Below, one piece after another: positions 10,216-18,455 of a stretch of 37,384 bases of DNA; the first letter of the stretch is position 1; the number at the start of each line of letters is the position of its first letter. The notes under the pieces are model-generated. The model saw nothing but the letters and a program-made list of their open reading frames with translations. It had not been told where the DNA came from and made no database searches. The stretch comes from Listeria fleischmannii subsp. fleischmannii LU2006-1 (lineage in GTDB: Bacteria; Bacillota; Bacilli; Lactobacillales; Listeriaceae): NCBI RefSeq assembly GCF_000344175.1, contig NZ_ALWW01000029.1, positions 78-37,461 on the forward strand. Direction: 5' to 3'. A program made the position numbers and the translations under genes.

Positions 10216-11487
10216 GTGGCTGTTATGGAAATTACAATGCCGAAACTCGGTGAAAGTGTAACGGAAGGAACGATTAGTTCGTGGCTTGTTGAACCGGGAC
10301 AAAAAGTTGAAAAATATGATGCGTTAGCTGAAGTGTTAACGGACAAAGTAACGGCAGAAATTCCATCTTCCTATAGTGGAGTCATTAAAGAAATTATCGC
10401 CAAAGAAGATGAGACGCTTGAAGTGGGTGCCATTATTTGCACGATTGAAACAGAAGGTGGCGCAAGTGAAGAAGTTGAAACACCTAAACAAGAAGCTCAA
10501 GCGGAACCTGAAAAACCGGAACAAAACGGCGGTAGCTTAAAAGAAGCGAAAGCAAGTGCTCCTTCTGGTGCGCGCTTTTCCCCAGCTGTGCTACGTCTAG
10601 CTTCTGAACATCAAATTGACCTAGCGGAGCTTACTGGAAGCGGAGCGGGTGGTCGGATTACGCGGAAAGATGTGCTTCAATTTGTGGAAAACGGCGGGAC
10701 AAAAACAAAAGAAAAAGCACCTGCTAAAGAAATAACGTCAGAAAAACCCGTTCAAGAGGTTAAAAAAGAATATCCACGTGCATCAAACGGTGATCGCGAA
10801 ATTCCAGTTAATGGTGTACGAAAGGCTATTGCAAAACATATGGTGGAAAGCAAGCATGAAATTCCTCATGCCTGGATGATGGTAGTGGCTGATGCGACAA
10901 ACCTTGTCCGTTACCGGGATAGTATTAAAGAATCGTTTAAAAAAGAAGAAGGTTTTGGGATTACCTATTTTGCATTCTTTATTAAAGCCGTTGCGCGAGC
11001 TCTAAAAGAATATCCGGCATTAAATAGTACATGGGCTGGGGATAAAATTATTGAGCATAAAGACATTAATATTTCTATCGCAATTGCTGCGAATGATTTA
11101 CTCTATGTCCCAGTCATAAAAAATGCTGATGAAAAATCGATTAAAGGAATTGCGCGTGAAATTAGTGAACTTGCGGCTAAGGCACGTGCCAATAAACTAA
11201 CCAATGATGATATGACAGGTGGAACTTTTACTGTAAATAGTACAGGCTCGTTCGGTTCTGTTCAATCTATGGGGATTATTAATCATCCTCAAGCAGCCAT
11301 TTTACAAGTGGAGGCGATTGTGAAACGTCCAGTTATTGTAGAGGATATGATTGCAGTACGTGATATGGTGAATTTATGTTTATCAATTGACCACAGAATC
11401 CTAGACGGCTTATTAGCAGGGCGCTTTTTACAAGCAATCAAAAAATATGTGGAAGAAATCACAAAAGATAATACGCCGCTTTATTAA
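10216..11487 (+). CDS. bkdB: Branched-chain 2-oxo acid dehydrogenase E2 (lipoamide acyltransferase)
   Basis: E2 carries the swinging lipoyl arm and moves the acyl group to CoA, giving isobutyryl-, isovaleryl- and 2-methylbutyryl-CoA for branched (mostly anteiso) fatty acid synthesis, which is central to Listeria membrane fluidity. Of 423 residues, 1-76 form one lipoyl domain with the target lysine in EVLTDKVTAEI; a charged, Ala/Pro-rich linker follows; a peripheral subunit-binding domain begins FSPAVLRLASEH (about 120-155, with GAGGRITRKDV); and the catalytic domain ends with LSIDHRILDGLLAGRF, containing the DHRxxDG motif. The start is GTG at 10216 after AAAAGGAG. It is the last gene of the operon and is followed by a structured 3' end. 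Confidence 0.95.
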   Translation: MAVMEITMPKLGESVTEGTISSWLVEPGQKVEKYDALAEVLTDKVTAEIPSSYSGVIKEIIAKEDETLEVGAIICTIETEGGASEEVETPKQEAQAEPEKPEQNGGSLKEAKASAPSGARFSPAVLRLASEHQIDLAELTGSGAGGRITRKDVLQFVENGGTKTKEKAPAKEITSEKPVQEVKKEYPRASNGDREIPVNGVRKAIAKHMVESKHEIPHAWMMVVADATNLVRYRDSIKESFKKEEGFGITYFAFFIKAVARALKEYPALNSTWAGDKIIEHKDINISIAIAANDLLYVPVIKNADEKSIKGIAREISELAAKARANKLTNDDMTGGTFTVNSTGSFGSVQSMGIINHPQAAILQVEAIVKRPVIVEDMIAVRDMVNLCLSIDHRILDGLLAGRFLQAIKKYVEEITKDNTPLY

Positions 11488-11503
11488 CGTTTAACTTTGT
11501 GAA

Positions 11504-11546
11504 TTTAGGGGTACTGTATCTATACATCTAGATCCATACCCCTAAA
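11504..11546 (+). other. Long hairpin in the bkdB 3' region, unknown RNA structure
   Basis: TTTAGGGGTA (11504-11513) and TACCCCTAAA (11537-11546) are a perfect 10-bp inverted repeat. The loop holds a second small hairpin TGTAT-CT-ATACA. One strand of the loop, CATCTAG (11525-11531), is also complementary to CTAGATG (11551-11557), so an alternative, mutually exclusive pairing exists just before the terminator. No known riboswitch or sRNA class was recognised; this may simply be a structured 3' UTR. Confidence 0.55.
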
Positions 11547-11562
11547 CTCCCTAGATGTTTTT

Positions 11563-11596
11563 GGGTAGTACTCTTAGCAGTGCTGCTCTTTTTTTT
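11563..11596 (+). terminator. Intrinsic terminator of the bkd operon
   Basis: GGGTAGTACT pairs with AGTGCTGCTC over 10 bp (three G-U pairs) around CTTAGC, followed by eight or more T. It would end transcripts reading out of bkdB and the hairpin region. Confidence 0.8.
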
Positions 11597-11601
11597 GCAA
11601 T

Positions 11602-11626
11602 AAAAAAACCGGAAATTTCCGGTTTT
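11602..11626 (-). terminator. Terminator of prli42 (minus strand)
   Basis: AAAACCGGAAATTTCCGGTTTT (11605-11626) is a perfect palindrome. Read on the minus strand it runs into seven T, so it ends the prli42 transcript about 20 bases after its stop. It may also back up the bkd terminator on the plus strand. Confidence 0.8.
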
Positions 11627-11646
11627 CTAATGGGCTTTGTCTGAAA

Positions 11647-11742
11647 TTAAAGAAACATTAGTACCCCAGCTAGCACACTGGAAAGTACAATGGCAATTAG
11701 CATTAAGATGACTACAAAGCGAACAAATTTCTTGTTTGACAT
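11647..11742 (-). CDS. prli42: Prli42, membrane-anchored stressosome miniprotein (31 aa)
   Basis: A 31-codon gene starts at ATG 11742 (minus), ten bases after GAGAGGAG. It encodes MSNKKFVRFVVILMLI followed by AIVLSSVLAGVLMFL: a short basic N-terminus and one hydrophobic segment that would span the membrane. It matches my recollection of Listeria Prli42 in length, sequence type and location between bkdB and the M20 peptidase gene. Prli42 is reported to tether the stressosome through RsbR and to relay oxidative stress to SigB. The gene has its own promoter (TTGAAC-17-TAGAAT) and terminator, so it is an independent antisense-oriented unit. The assignment depends on sequence memory, not a search. 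Confidence 0.88.
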   Translation of the reverse strand: MSNKKFVRFVVILMLIAIVLSSVLAGVLMFL

Positions 11743-11776
11743 GTAGCAAAGGCTCCTCTCGAAACGTAGTTACTTT

Positions 11777-11805
11777 ATTCTACCAAGATAGTAGTAACTG
11801 TTCAA
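11777..11805 (-). promoter_or_regulatory. Promoter of prli42
   Basis: On the minus strand TTGAAC (11805-11800), a 17-base spacer and TAGAAT (11782-11777) form a strong SigA-type promoter. It leaves a leader of about 30 bases. The -35 region overlaps sequence that could serve the divergent peptidase gene. Confidence 0.7.
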
Positions 11806-11828
11806 GAGGAATTATGTTATTCTATATA
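11801..11828 (+). promoter_or_regulatory. Possible promoter of the M20 peptidase gene
   Basis: TTCAAG (11801-11806), 16 bases and TATATA (11823-11828) could drive the peptidase gene 26 bases downstream. The elements are weak, and they share bases with the -35 of prli42 on the other strand, so the two promoters may compete. Confidence 0.3.
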
Positions 11829-11854
11829 AAAAAGAAGGAAAGAAGGGCAAAAAA

Positions 11855-12952
11855 ATGGCCGTATCCCATTTTTTTGAAAATCTCATACAAATTTATTCGC
11901 CTTCTTATCAGGAAGCCGAAATTTTGGATTATATCGAAAAAGAATTAAAAAAAAGAAATGTTGAACTACTTGTGCGGTCAAGCGGGGGAATAATTGCGCG
12001 ATTAAAAGCCACAGATGATCATTTTCCTGCGATTTTCTTTAATGCCCATGTTGATACGGCTTCAAACGGGAAAAAGCCAAAATTAAAAGAGGAAGACGGG
12101 GTGTATTCAAGTGAAACTGGTTTTCTTGGGGCTGATGATAAAGCGGGCGCTGCTTGCATGCTGGAGTTAATCGACACGCTTCAAGCAAATCCTAGCGCGA
12201 AGCACGGGACACTTGAGTTCATTTTTTCGACCCAAGAAGAGGTAGGGATGCTTGGGGCTAAAATGCTTGATTTGAGTGTGCTTACGGCACGTTTTGGTTA
12301 TTCCCTTGACGCACCAGGAGAAGTCGGCACTTTTCAACTTTTTGGCGAGACACATCTTGTGCTCGATTTTACCATTATTCAAGATTTTAAAAAATCACGT
12401 ATATCCGCGATAAATGTCGCAAGGTCAGTCATCCATAAATTAAAACAAGTCCATTTTCCGCAATCGATGACGCATGAGGTGAAAGAATTTAAAGGGACAA
12501 CTGATAGTTTGGGTAGCGAGACAGTTTTTATTCAAATGGAATTTGCTGGTTTTATGCCACTAGAAGAAATAATGCCGTATCTTGAAGAAGTCAAACAAGT
12601 TTTTTTTGAATCTGGCATTAAGTATGATGTGGAAATTTTAGGGGAATCCCATGTTACCTATCCCGGTTTTTCCATTACAGAGCGAAATCATAGTGTCGTG
12701 TTACTTAAACAGGCCTTGCGTCGTTTAAAATGGCCCGTACGAGAAGTTCAATATTCTGGTGGATCAGATGCGAGTGTTTTCAATGAACGTGGTTTGACTA
12801 CGGTTTTATTATCTGTGGGCTATCAAAATCCGCATTCGGAGGAAGAACAAATTTCTAAAAGTTCACTTGAAACGTTAGTGGAACTGATTTTGGCCATTGC
12901 TTTATCCGGAGAAAATCTCGAGGAAGCGATTTCCTTTTCAAAAAATGTTTAA
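11855..12952 (+). CDS. M20 family metallopeptidase (PepT-like, YqjE family) with altered lid motif
   Basis: This 365-residue protein resembles cytosolic zinc amino- and tripeptidases of the PepT/YqjE group. Metal ligands and catalytic residues are seen in order: FNAHVDTASN, LGADDKAGAA, FSTQEEVGMLGA, SLDAPGEVG and the C-terminal HSEEEQ. The substrate is unknown. The odd part is the lid/dimerisation domain: where relatives read FTI-HGKTAHAGVSPE-ISAINVA, this protein has FTIIQDFKKSRISAINVA, about six residues shorter and without the conserved histidine; no frameshift pair restores it. The start is ATG 11855 after AAGGAAAGAAGG. It is followed by gnd, which has its own promoter. Confidence 0.85.
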   Translation: MAVSHFFENLIQIYSPSYQEAEILDYIEKELKKRNVELLVRSSGGIIARLKATDDHFPAIFFNAHVDTASNGKKPKLKEEDGVYSSETGFLGADDKAGAACMLELIDTLQANPSAKHGTLEFIFSTQEEVGMLGAKMLDLSVLTARFGYSLDAPGEVGTFQLFGETHLVLDFTIIQDFKKSRISAINVARSVIHKLKQVHFPQSMTHEVKEFKGTTDSLGSETVFIQMEFAGFMPLEEIMPYLEEVKQVFFESGIKYDVEILGESHVTYPGFSITERNHSVVLLKQALRRLKWPVREVQYSGGSDASVFNERGLTTVLLSVGYQNPHSEEEQISKSSLETLVELILAIALSGENLEEAISFSKNV

Positions 12953-12980
12953 AATGTTAGGAATGTCTGAAAACATTCAT

Positions 12981-13009
12981 TTGATGTGGTTCTTAATATT
13001 TGGTATAGT
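12981..13009 (+). promoter_or_regulatory. Promoter of gnd
   Basis: TTGATG (12981-12986), a 17-base spacer and TATAGT (13004-13009) form a good SigA promoter about 70 bases before the gnd start. AATGT...ACATT (about 12953-12976) is a loose dyad just upstream. Confidence 0.65.
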
Positions 13010-13078
13010 AGAGTGGTTGAAAGAAAATGTAAGACAGAACTTCTGCCTTAAAAATACAAGGAAGGGAAGAATTTTCAT

Positions 13079-14497
13079 ATGGCAAAACAAGAAATTGGCG
13101 TTATTGGAATGGGTGTAATGGGGCGTAACCTTGCTCTAAATATTGAGAGTCGCGGGCATACTGTGTCGATTTTCAACCGTTCTACTGAAAAAACAAAAGC
13201 GGTTATGGAAGCGAATCCGGATAAAAAACTAGTTCCAACTTATAGTTTAGAGGAGTTTGTGGAGTCACTTGAAGTACCGCGCCGTATTTTGATTATGGTT
13301 CAAGCAGGTAATGCGACGGACATGATGATAGAAGCGGTTAAACCTTTCCTAACAGAAGGCGATATTCTAATTGATGGCGGAAACGCATTCTTTGAAGATA
13401 CAATTCGTCGTAATAAAATGCTTAGTGAAGAAGGATTCAACTTTATCGGAACAGGAGTTTCAGGCGGAGAAGAAGGCGCTCTTAAAGGCCCGTCTATTAT
13501 GCCTGGTGGTCAAAGAAAAGCTTACGATTTAGTTGCGCCGATTTTACGTGAAATTGCTGCAGTTGCAGACGGAGAGCCATGTGTGACGTATATTGGCCCA
13601 GATGGTGCTGGACACTATGTCAAAATGGTGCATAACGGTATTGAATACGGGGATATGCAACTTATCGCAGAAGCTTATACCATCTTAAAAGATATCGTTG
13701 GATTAAGCCACGATGAATTAGCTGACGTGTTTGCAGAGTGGAATGAGGGTGAACTCGATAGCTACTTAATTGAAATAACCAAAAATATATTAAAAGTACG
13801 TGACGAAGAAACTGGTAAGCCAATCGTTGACGTGATTCTAGATAAAGCTGGTCAAAAAGGAACGGGTAAATGGACGAGCCAAAGCGCGCTTGATTTAGGT
13901 GTACCGCTTTCGCTTATTACAGAATCTGTTTTCGCCCGCTATATTTCAGCACTGAAGGATGAACGTAAGCATGCAAGCACTATTTTAAACGGCCCTTCTA
14001 ATTATCGCTACGAAGGGGATAAAAAAGCGTTTGTGGAAGCTGTTCGCCGTGCGTTATATTTCAGTAAAATCGCTTCTTATGCCCAAGGATTTGCTCAAAT
14101 GAAAGCGGCAAGCGATGAGTATGATTGGGATCTTCAATACGGGGAAATCGCAAAAATCTTCCGTGCGGGCTGTATTATTCGTGCTCGTTTCTTGCAAAAA
14201 ATTACGGATGCCTATAATAACGATAAGCATTTAAGTAATCTTTTATTAGACCCATACTTTAAAGATATTGCACATAATTATCAAGGTGCGCTTCGTGAAG
14301 TGGTTTCTGAAGCAGTAAAAGCGGGTATCCCGGTACCAACCTTTACAGCGGCAATTAGCTATTACGATAGCTATAGATCAGAAGTCCTTCCAGCGAATTT
14401 AATTCAAGCACAACGCGATTATTTCGGTGCGCATACGTATGAACGTGTAGACAAACCTGGTGTTTTCCATACAGAATGGCCAGAAGTAGACGAATAA
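13079..14497 (+). CDS. gnd: 6-phosphogluconate dehydrogenase, decarboxylating
   Basis: Gnd oxidises 6-phosphogluconate to ribulose 5-phosphate and CO2, giving NADPH in the oxidative pentose phosphate pathway. The 472-residue length is standard. The N-terminal Rossmann fold has [13 protein letters not shown] (10-22) and [11 protein letters not shown], which suits NADP; the substrate signature is [21 protein letters not shown], and the catalytic [16 protein letters not shown] and [16 protein letters not shown] follow. The start ATG at 13079 lies after AAGGAAGGGAAGAA. It has its own promoter and terminator, so it is probably monocistronic. Confidence 0.96.
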   Translation: MAKQEIGVIGMGVMGRNLALNIESRGHTVSIFNRSTEKTKAVMEANPDKKLVPTYSLEEFVESLEVPRRILIMVQAGNATDMMIEAVKPFLTEGDILIDGGNAFFEDTIRRNKMLSEEGFNFIGTGVSGGEEGALKGPSIMPGGQRKAYDLVAPILREIAAVADGEPCVTYIGPDGAGHYVKMVHNGIEYGDMQLIAEAYTILKDIVGLSHDELADVFAEWNEGELDSYLIEITKNILKVRDEETGKPIVDVILDKAGQKGTGKWTSQSALDLGVPLSLITESVFARYISALKDERKHASTILNGPSNYRYEGDKKAFVEAVRRALYFSKIASYAQGFAQMKAASDEYDWDLQYGEIAKIFRAGCIIRARFLQKITDAYNNDKHLSNLLLDPYFKDIAHNYQGALREVVSEAVKAGIPVPTFTAAISYYDSYRSEVLPANLIQAQRDYFGAHTYERVDKPGVFHTEWPEVDE

Positions 14498-14510
14498 AAA
14501 GATAATACTA

Positions 14511-14542
14511 AAACACATTTCTTAACGGAAATGTGTTTTTTT
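14511..14542 (+). terminator. Terminator of gnd
   Basis: AAACACATTTC and GAAATGTGTTT are perfect 11-bp arms around TTAACG, followed by a T tract, 13 bases after the gnd stop. Confidence 0.88.
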
Positions 14543-14606
14543 ATGTTGTTTTTCTTAAAATTGGCTAAGAATTTGTCAAAAATTTTTTCATAGAGATGAT
14601 TATTAG

Positions 14607-14634
14607 TTGTTTTATCTTTAAAGTTCGTTACAAT
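14607..14634 (+). promoter_or_regulatory. Promoter of lisRK
   Basis: TTGTTT (14607-14612), 16 bases and TACAAT (14629-14634) precede the lisR start by 43 bases. Clear -10, moderate -35. Confidence 0.5.
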
Positions 14635-14677
14635 AGTAATAGGTATGATGTTTGAAACCGAAAGAGAGGTTTTCTAT

Positions 14678-15359
14678 ATGAGTAGAATTTTAATCGTTGA
14701 GGATTGAAAAAAATTTAGCGCGTTTTGTGGAGCTTGAACTTCAACATGAAAATTATGAGACAACTGTTGCGAACGACGGAAGAGCAGGTTTAGAGCTTGC
14801 TTTAGAAGAAGATTGGGATGCGATTTTGCTTGATCTTATGTTACCGCATTTAAACGGGGTAGAAGTGTGTCGCCGTGTTCGTCAAGTGAAACAAACACCT
14901 ATTATTATGATCACAGCACGCGATTCGGTTATTGACCGCGTTTCAGGGCTGGATCACGGAGCAGATGATTATATCGTAAAACCTTTTGCAATTGAAGAGT
15001 TATTAGCCAGACTCCGTTCACTTTTACGCCGAGTTGAGAATGCGGAACAATCTTTAAAACAAACCACCTTAGAATATCGCGACTTGGTGGTGGAAAAAGA
15101 AAGTCGTATTGTTCGTCGCGGGGAAGAAGTGATTGACTTAACCAAACGTGAATATGAGCTTCTCCTTACATTAATGGAAAATATTAATATCGTTTTAACA
15201 CGAGAAGTGCTTTTAAATAAAGTATGGGGATATGAGACTGAAGTTGAAACGAACGTGGTGGATGTATATGTCCGTTATTTGCGGAATAAAATTGACCATC
15301 CTGATGAGGAGAGTTACATTCAAACCGTTCGCGGAACAGGCTATGTGATGCGTACATGA
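14678..15359 (+). CDS. lisR: Response regulator LisR, OmpR family (one frameshift)
   Basis: LisR is the response regulator of the LisRK system, which tunes envelope-stress, acid, ethanol and cell-wall antibiotic responses in Listeria. The ATG at 14678 follows AAAGAGAGGT and reads MSRILIVED, then a single extra T at about 14704 creates a TGA; removing it gives VEDEKNLARFVELELQHE and joins the frame that runs to 15359. The corrected length is 226 residues. The receiver domain has the acidic pair, the phospho-acceptor in ILLDLMLPHLNG and the lysine in IVKPFAIEEL; the C-terminal winged helix has LTKREYELLLTLMEN and VDVYVRYLRNKID. The stop overlaps the lisK start. Confidence 0.92.
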
Positions 15360-16816
15360 CAACGAGTAATTTTTCATTAAAAAGCCGTTCTTTAAAATTT
15401 AAATGGACCTTCGGGGCAAGTGCTGCTATATTTCTTACTTTCTTTCTTTTTTCTTATGCGATTTATCAAGGCATTGGCCAAATGCTTTTAAATGAAGAAG
15501 AGCAAAAAGTAGATTCGCTATTAGCAGAAACAACAGCCAATGAAGTTTTAAAAAGTGGTAATTTGGATAATGCGAATTTATTAAAAGAAGTTTTTGATAA
15601 AAGTCCTAGTATTAGTCGTAAGATTCAAGACCAAGTTATTGCCATTTATAATGAAGAAGGCGTACAACTAGATAAATATTACTTGACTTCGAGTGAGCAG
15701 ACGGCGAATAATGATTTTTCTAAGTATTTTAGGCCATCTAATGAGCGAATAACGAGTAAACCAACTATAAATGGGGATAAAATGCTTATTTCTCAAGGTC
15801 CAATTACATCGATTTCAGATAATTCGACGGTTATTGGGTATGTTCAGATTATTAATCCCCTAACAAGTTATAATAAAATTATGGGTAAATTACTTGTCAC
15901 AATGTTCATTCTAGGCGCAGTTGCTCTATTTATTAGTGGCATGCTTGGCTACTTGCTCGCTCAAAACTTTTTAAGCCCGTTAACAAAGCTTGCAAAAGGA
16001 ATGAATGATGTTCGTAACAATGGCTTCCAAAAGCGAATTGAAACAACATCCAAATCGCGTGATGAAATTAGTGAACTTACCGTTATCTTTAATGATATGA
16101 TGACGCGAATCGAAACAAGCTTTGAACAACAAAAGCAATTTGTCGAAGATGCCTCACATGAACTTAGAACGCCTGTTCAAATTATGGAAGGGCACTTAAA
16201 ACTGTTAAATCGTTGGGGAAAAAGTGATCCAGAAGTTTTAGATGAATCGCTTAATGCTTCCTTGACTGAATTAGAAAGAATGAAGCGTCTTGTTCAAGAA
16301 ATGCTCGATCTTTCAAGAGCAGAGCAAGTCTCACAAACGAAAGAACTTCAAATTGTGAGTGTCAATGATGTTGTAGAGCAAGTCAAACGTAATTTTGAAG
16401 TTATGTATGAAGATTTTACTTTTACATTAGATGAAAAAGATGATAATCTCCATGCTATGATTCAGCACAACCATTTAGAACAGCTACTTATTATTATCAT
16501 GGACAATGCTGTGAAATATTCGGATGGTGCAAAAGAAGTTAATATGATGGTCTTTAAAGAGAAAGATAAAATAAATATTTCGATTCGTGATCATGGTGTA
16601 GGCATTTCTGCGGATGAAATTGATAAGGTATTCAATCGTTTCTATCGCGTAGATAAAGCGCGTAGCCGTGAAAAAGGCGGAAATGGTTTAGGTCTTGCAA
16701 TAGCGAAACAACTCGTACAAGGCTATTTAGGAACCATTCATGCGGAAAGTGAAGAAGATAAGGGAACTAAAATTACTATCACCTTACCAGCGATTGATAA
16801 GGAAGAGAAAAAATAA
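15356..16816 (+). CDS. lisK: Sensor histidine kinase LisK
   Basis: LisK is the membrane sensor partner of LisR. Of 486 residues, transmembrane segments lie near 20-42 and 175-200, flanking an extracytoplasmic sensor region of about 130 residues. HAMP, HisKA and HATPase domains follow. The phospho-accepting histidine is His268 in EDASHELRTPVQIMEGHL. ATP-binding boxes are IIMDNAVKYSDGAKEV (N), DHGVGISADEIDKVFNRFYRVD (G1 and F) and GGNGLGLAIAKQ (G2). The ATG overlaps the lisR stop by four bases, so the pair is translationally coupled. No frameshift was seen. Confidence 0.93.
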   Translation: MTTSNFSLKSRSLKFKWTFGASAAIFLTFFLFSYAIYQGIGQMLLNEEEQKVDSLLAETTANEVLKSGNLDNANLLKEVFDKSPSISRKIQDQVIAIYNEEGVQLDKYYLTSSEQTANNDFSKYFRPSNERITSKPTINGDKMLISQGPITSISDNSTVIGYVQIINPLTSYNKIMGKLLVTMFILGAVALFISGMLGYLLAQNFLSPLTKLAKGMNDVRNNGFQKRIETTSKSRDEISELTVIFNDMMTRIETSFEQQKQFVEDASHELRTPVQIMEGHLKLLNRWGKSDPEVLDESLNASLTELERMKRLVQEMLDLSRAEQVSQTKELQIVSVNDVVEQVKRNFEVMYEDFTFTLDEKDDNLHAMIQHNHLEQLLIIIMDNAVKYSDGAKEVNMMVFKEKDKINISIRDHGVGISADEIDKVFNRFYRVDKARSREKGGNGLGLAIAKQLVQGYLGTIHAESEEDKGTKITITLPAIDKEEKK

Positions 16817-16844
16817 AAAAAAGCCGTCTCTATCACGAGACGGC
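16816..16844 (-). terminator. Terminator of the yidC unit (minus strand)
   Basis: GCCGTCTC and GAGACGGC (16823-16844) form an 8-bp GC-rich stem. On the minus strand the hairpin is followed by eight T and a further A/T tract; on the plus strand no T tract follows. It therefore best serves the minus-strand yidC transcript. Confidence 0.8.
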
Positions 16845-16846
16845 AT

Positions 16847-16891
16847 AGACTGTAGACAAGCTATTAAACGCTTTGTTTGCAGTCTTTTTTT
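16847..16891 (+). terminator. Terminator of lisRK
   Basis: AGACTGTAGACAA and TTGTTTGCAGTCT pair over 13 bp (two G-U pairs), and the plus strand then reads into seven T. It sits back to back with the yidC terminator, giving each converging unit its own hairpin. Confidence 0.75.
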
Positions 16892-16892
16892 A

Positions 16893-17720
16893 TTACTGTT
16901 GTTTTTTCTGTTCTTCAACAATTTTTTCAAATTCACGTTCTTCTTTAGCCATTTCTTTTACTTCTGGATGTTTATTCATATAAAGTTTTTTCGTCAGTAA
17001 AGTTTGACCAGCTAAGAAAATACCACCGACTGCCCAGTAAAGTGCAAGAGCGGAAGGCGCTGAGAATGAGATAAATAAAATCATTGCAGGTGACAATAAT
17101 CCCATAATACGCATTTGTTTTTTCTGTTCAGGTGTATAACCAATCATAGAAATAAAATATTGACCTAAATAGACAAGTCCAGCAATAATAGCAAGTATCG
17201 TATCTGGAGAGCCTAAGTTAAACCATAAAAACGTATGATTGGCAATCTCTTCTGAACCACGAATGGCATAATAGAAAGCCATTAAAACAGGCATTTGTAT
17301 AAGTAGAGGCAAGCAACCCATTTGCATAGGATTAATGTCATACTTTTTATACACAACCATCATTTCTTGTTGAATTTTAGTTTGCTCTTCTTTTGTTGTA
17401 GCACGCTTTAATCGCGCTTGGATATCATCAATTTCAGGTTTAGCAACGGCCATTTTTGACTGCATAGACATTTGTGCTTTAGCAGTACGTAAATTAAGTG
17501 GCATAATAATGGCACGAATAATAAGCGTCGTAATAATAATTGAAATACCATAATTATCATTGAAAAAGGATGCTACATATTGGATAAACCAAATAAGTGG
17601 TCCAATTAAATACGTATAGAAAAAGCCATCTTGATTTTGCGATGGATCCATACTACATCCCGATAGGACAAGTAAAGCTACCGCAAGCATACTAACAAGA
17701 ATTAATTTTTTATTTTTCAC
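16893..17720 (-). CDS. yidC: Membrane protein insertase YidC/SpoIIIJ
   Basis: YidC inserts and folds proteins in the cytoplasmic membrane, alone or with SecYEG. This 275-residue form is the Gram-positive lipoprotein type: an N-terminal signal with lipobox VLSGC puts the lipidated cysteine at residue 22. Five membrane segments follow in the conserved core, including [18 protein letters not shown] with the hydrophilic-groove arginine, the cytoplasmic coiled-coil hairpin (about 85-125), [20 protein letters not shown] and [15 protein letters not shown]. The tail is charged ([16 protein letters not shown]). The start is GTG at 17720 after AGGAGG. It is the last gene of the acyP-orf-yidC minus-strand unit. 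Confidence 0.94.
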   Translation of the reverse strand: MKNKKLILVSMLAVALLVLSGCSMDPSQNQDGFFYTYLIGPLIWFIQYVASFFNDNYGISIIITTLIIRAIIMPLNLRTAKAQMSMQSKMAVAKPEIDDIQARLKRATTKEEQTKIQQEMMVVYKKYDINPMQMGCLPLLIQMPVLMAFYYAIRGSEEIANHTFLWFNLGSPDTILAIIAGLVYLGQYFISMIGYTPEQKKQMRIMGLLSPAMILFISFSAPSALALYWAVGGIFLAGQTLLTKKLYMNKHPEVKEMAKEEREFEKIVEEQKKQQ

Positions 17721-17735
17721 TGTTCTTTTTTCCTC

Positions 17736-18044
17736 CTAAAAGTTCACTTTCACGTTGTCAAAAAACAAAGAACAATGATTTTCTTCATCATCTGATTGGC
17801 TGTTCTTAAGAGTCGCAACAATCCAATTAACGACAAAACTAATATGTTCATTCACAGTTTCTTTGTGGGAATCTGTCGTTAAGTGAGAAATATAAACGGC
17901 TTCCGCGCGCGATAACATTTTAGGTTTAAACAGTGTAATGACTGGCCAAAAACGAAATAGCGCAAGCATGAGCAAAAATGTAACAGTAAGAGATACATAT
18001 TCAGGCTCGGAAAACATTTGTGCAAGAATAGTCATGACGCGCAT
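17736..18044 (-). CDS. Small membrane protein of unknown function between acyP and yidC
   Basis: I do not recognise a family. The 102-residue product has one clear hydrophobic segment near residues 17-40 (VSLTVTFLLMLALFRFWPVITLF), then a hydrophilic stretch with AEAVYISHLTTDSHKE, and a weakly hydrophobic part (ISFVVNWIVATL), ending in an acidic tail. It stops 15 bases before the yidC start, so it is probably co-translated or co-transcribed with it; a role near membrane insertion is only a guess from position. Two starts compete: ATG at 18044, three bases from AAAGGAG, and ATG at 18035, about 12 bases from it. L. monocytogenes has a hypothetical gene in this place, as I recall. Confidence 0.7.
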   Translation of the reverse strand: MRVMTILAQMFSEPEYVSLTVTFLLMLALFRFWPVITLFKPKMLSRAEAVYISHLTTDSHKETVNEHISFVVNWIVATLKNSQSDDEENHCSLFFDNVKVNF

Positions 18045-18106
18045 CAGCTCCTTTCTCGATTCATTCCTTAACTATAATTCAAATAGTACGGGAATTCAAG
18101 CCCCAT

Positions 18107-18388
18107 TTAGTAGATGATATCAAAAGTTTTCCCTTCAGGAACAGGCGCGCCTTTATAAATAAAAACTTCTTGAATACGTGCAGCAGGGGAAGGCCCTTTT
18201 TTGATTGCTTCAATAAATTTTTCTAACTGGTCACTTTCCGCACGCGCTGCAATTTCAACGGAACCATCATCTAAATTTTTAACCGTGCCACTAACGTCCA
18301 GTTTATATGCAAGATGCTTTGTTGTATAACGGAAACCAACACCTTGAACAAAACCAGTAACACGAAGTAATGCTGTTTCAACTGCCAT
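18107..18388 (-). CDS. Acylphosphatase
   Basis: This small alpha/beta enzyme hydrolyses carboxyl-phosphate bonds in acyl phosphates such as acetyl phosphate or 1,3-bisphosphoglycerate. The 93-residue length is typical. The phosphate-binding loop GFVQGVGFR ends with catalytic Arg20, and the catalytic asparagine is Asn38 in [13 protein letters not shown]. The C-terminal strand KTFDIIY is also conserved. The ATG lies after GAGGAAAGG. It is the first gene of the minus-strand acyP-orf-yidC unit and has a strong promoter. Confidence 0.95.
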   Translation of the reverse strand: MAVETALLRVTGFVQGVGFRYTTKHLAYKLDVSGTVKNLDDGSVEIAARAESDQLEKFIEAIKKGPSPAARIQEVFIYKGAPVPEGKTFDIIY

Positions 18389-18423
18389 TTCAAATCCACA
18401 CCTTTCCTCATTTCTTCTCTTAC

Positions 18424-18452
18424 AGTGTAGCCTTTTTTACCCGGAGTTTCAA
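18424..18452 (-). promoter_or_regulatory. Promoter of the acylphosphatase-yidC unit
   Basis: On the minus strand TTGAAA (18452-18447), a 17-base spacer and TACACT (18429-18424) form a strong SigA promoter. Its -35 lies only three bases from the -35 of the divergent DUF1033 promoter. Confidence 0.7.
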
Positions 18453-18455
18453 AAA

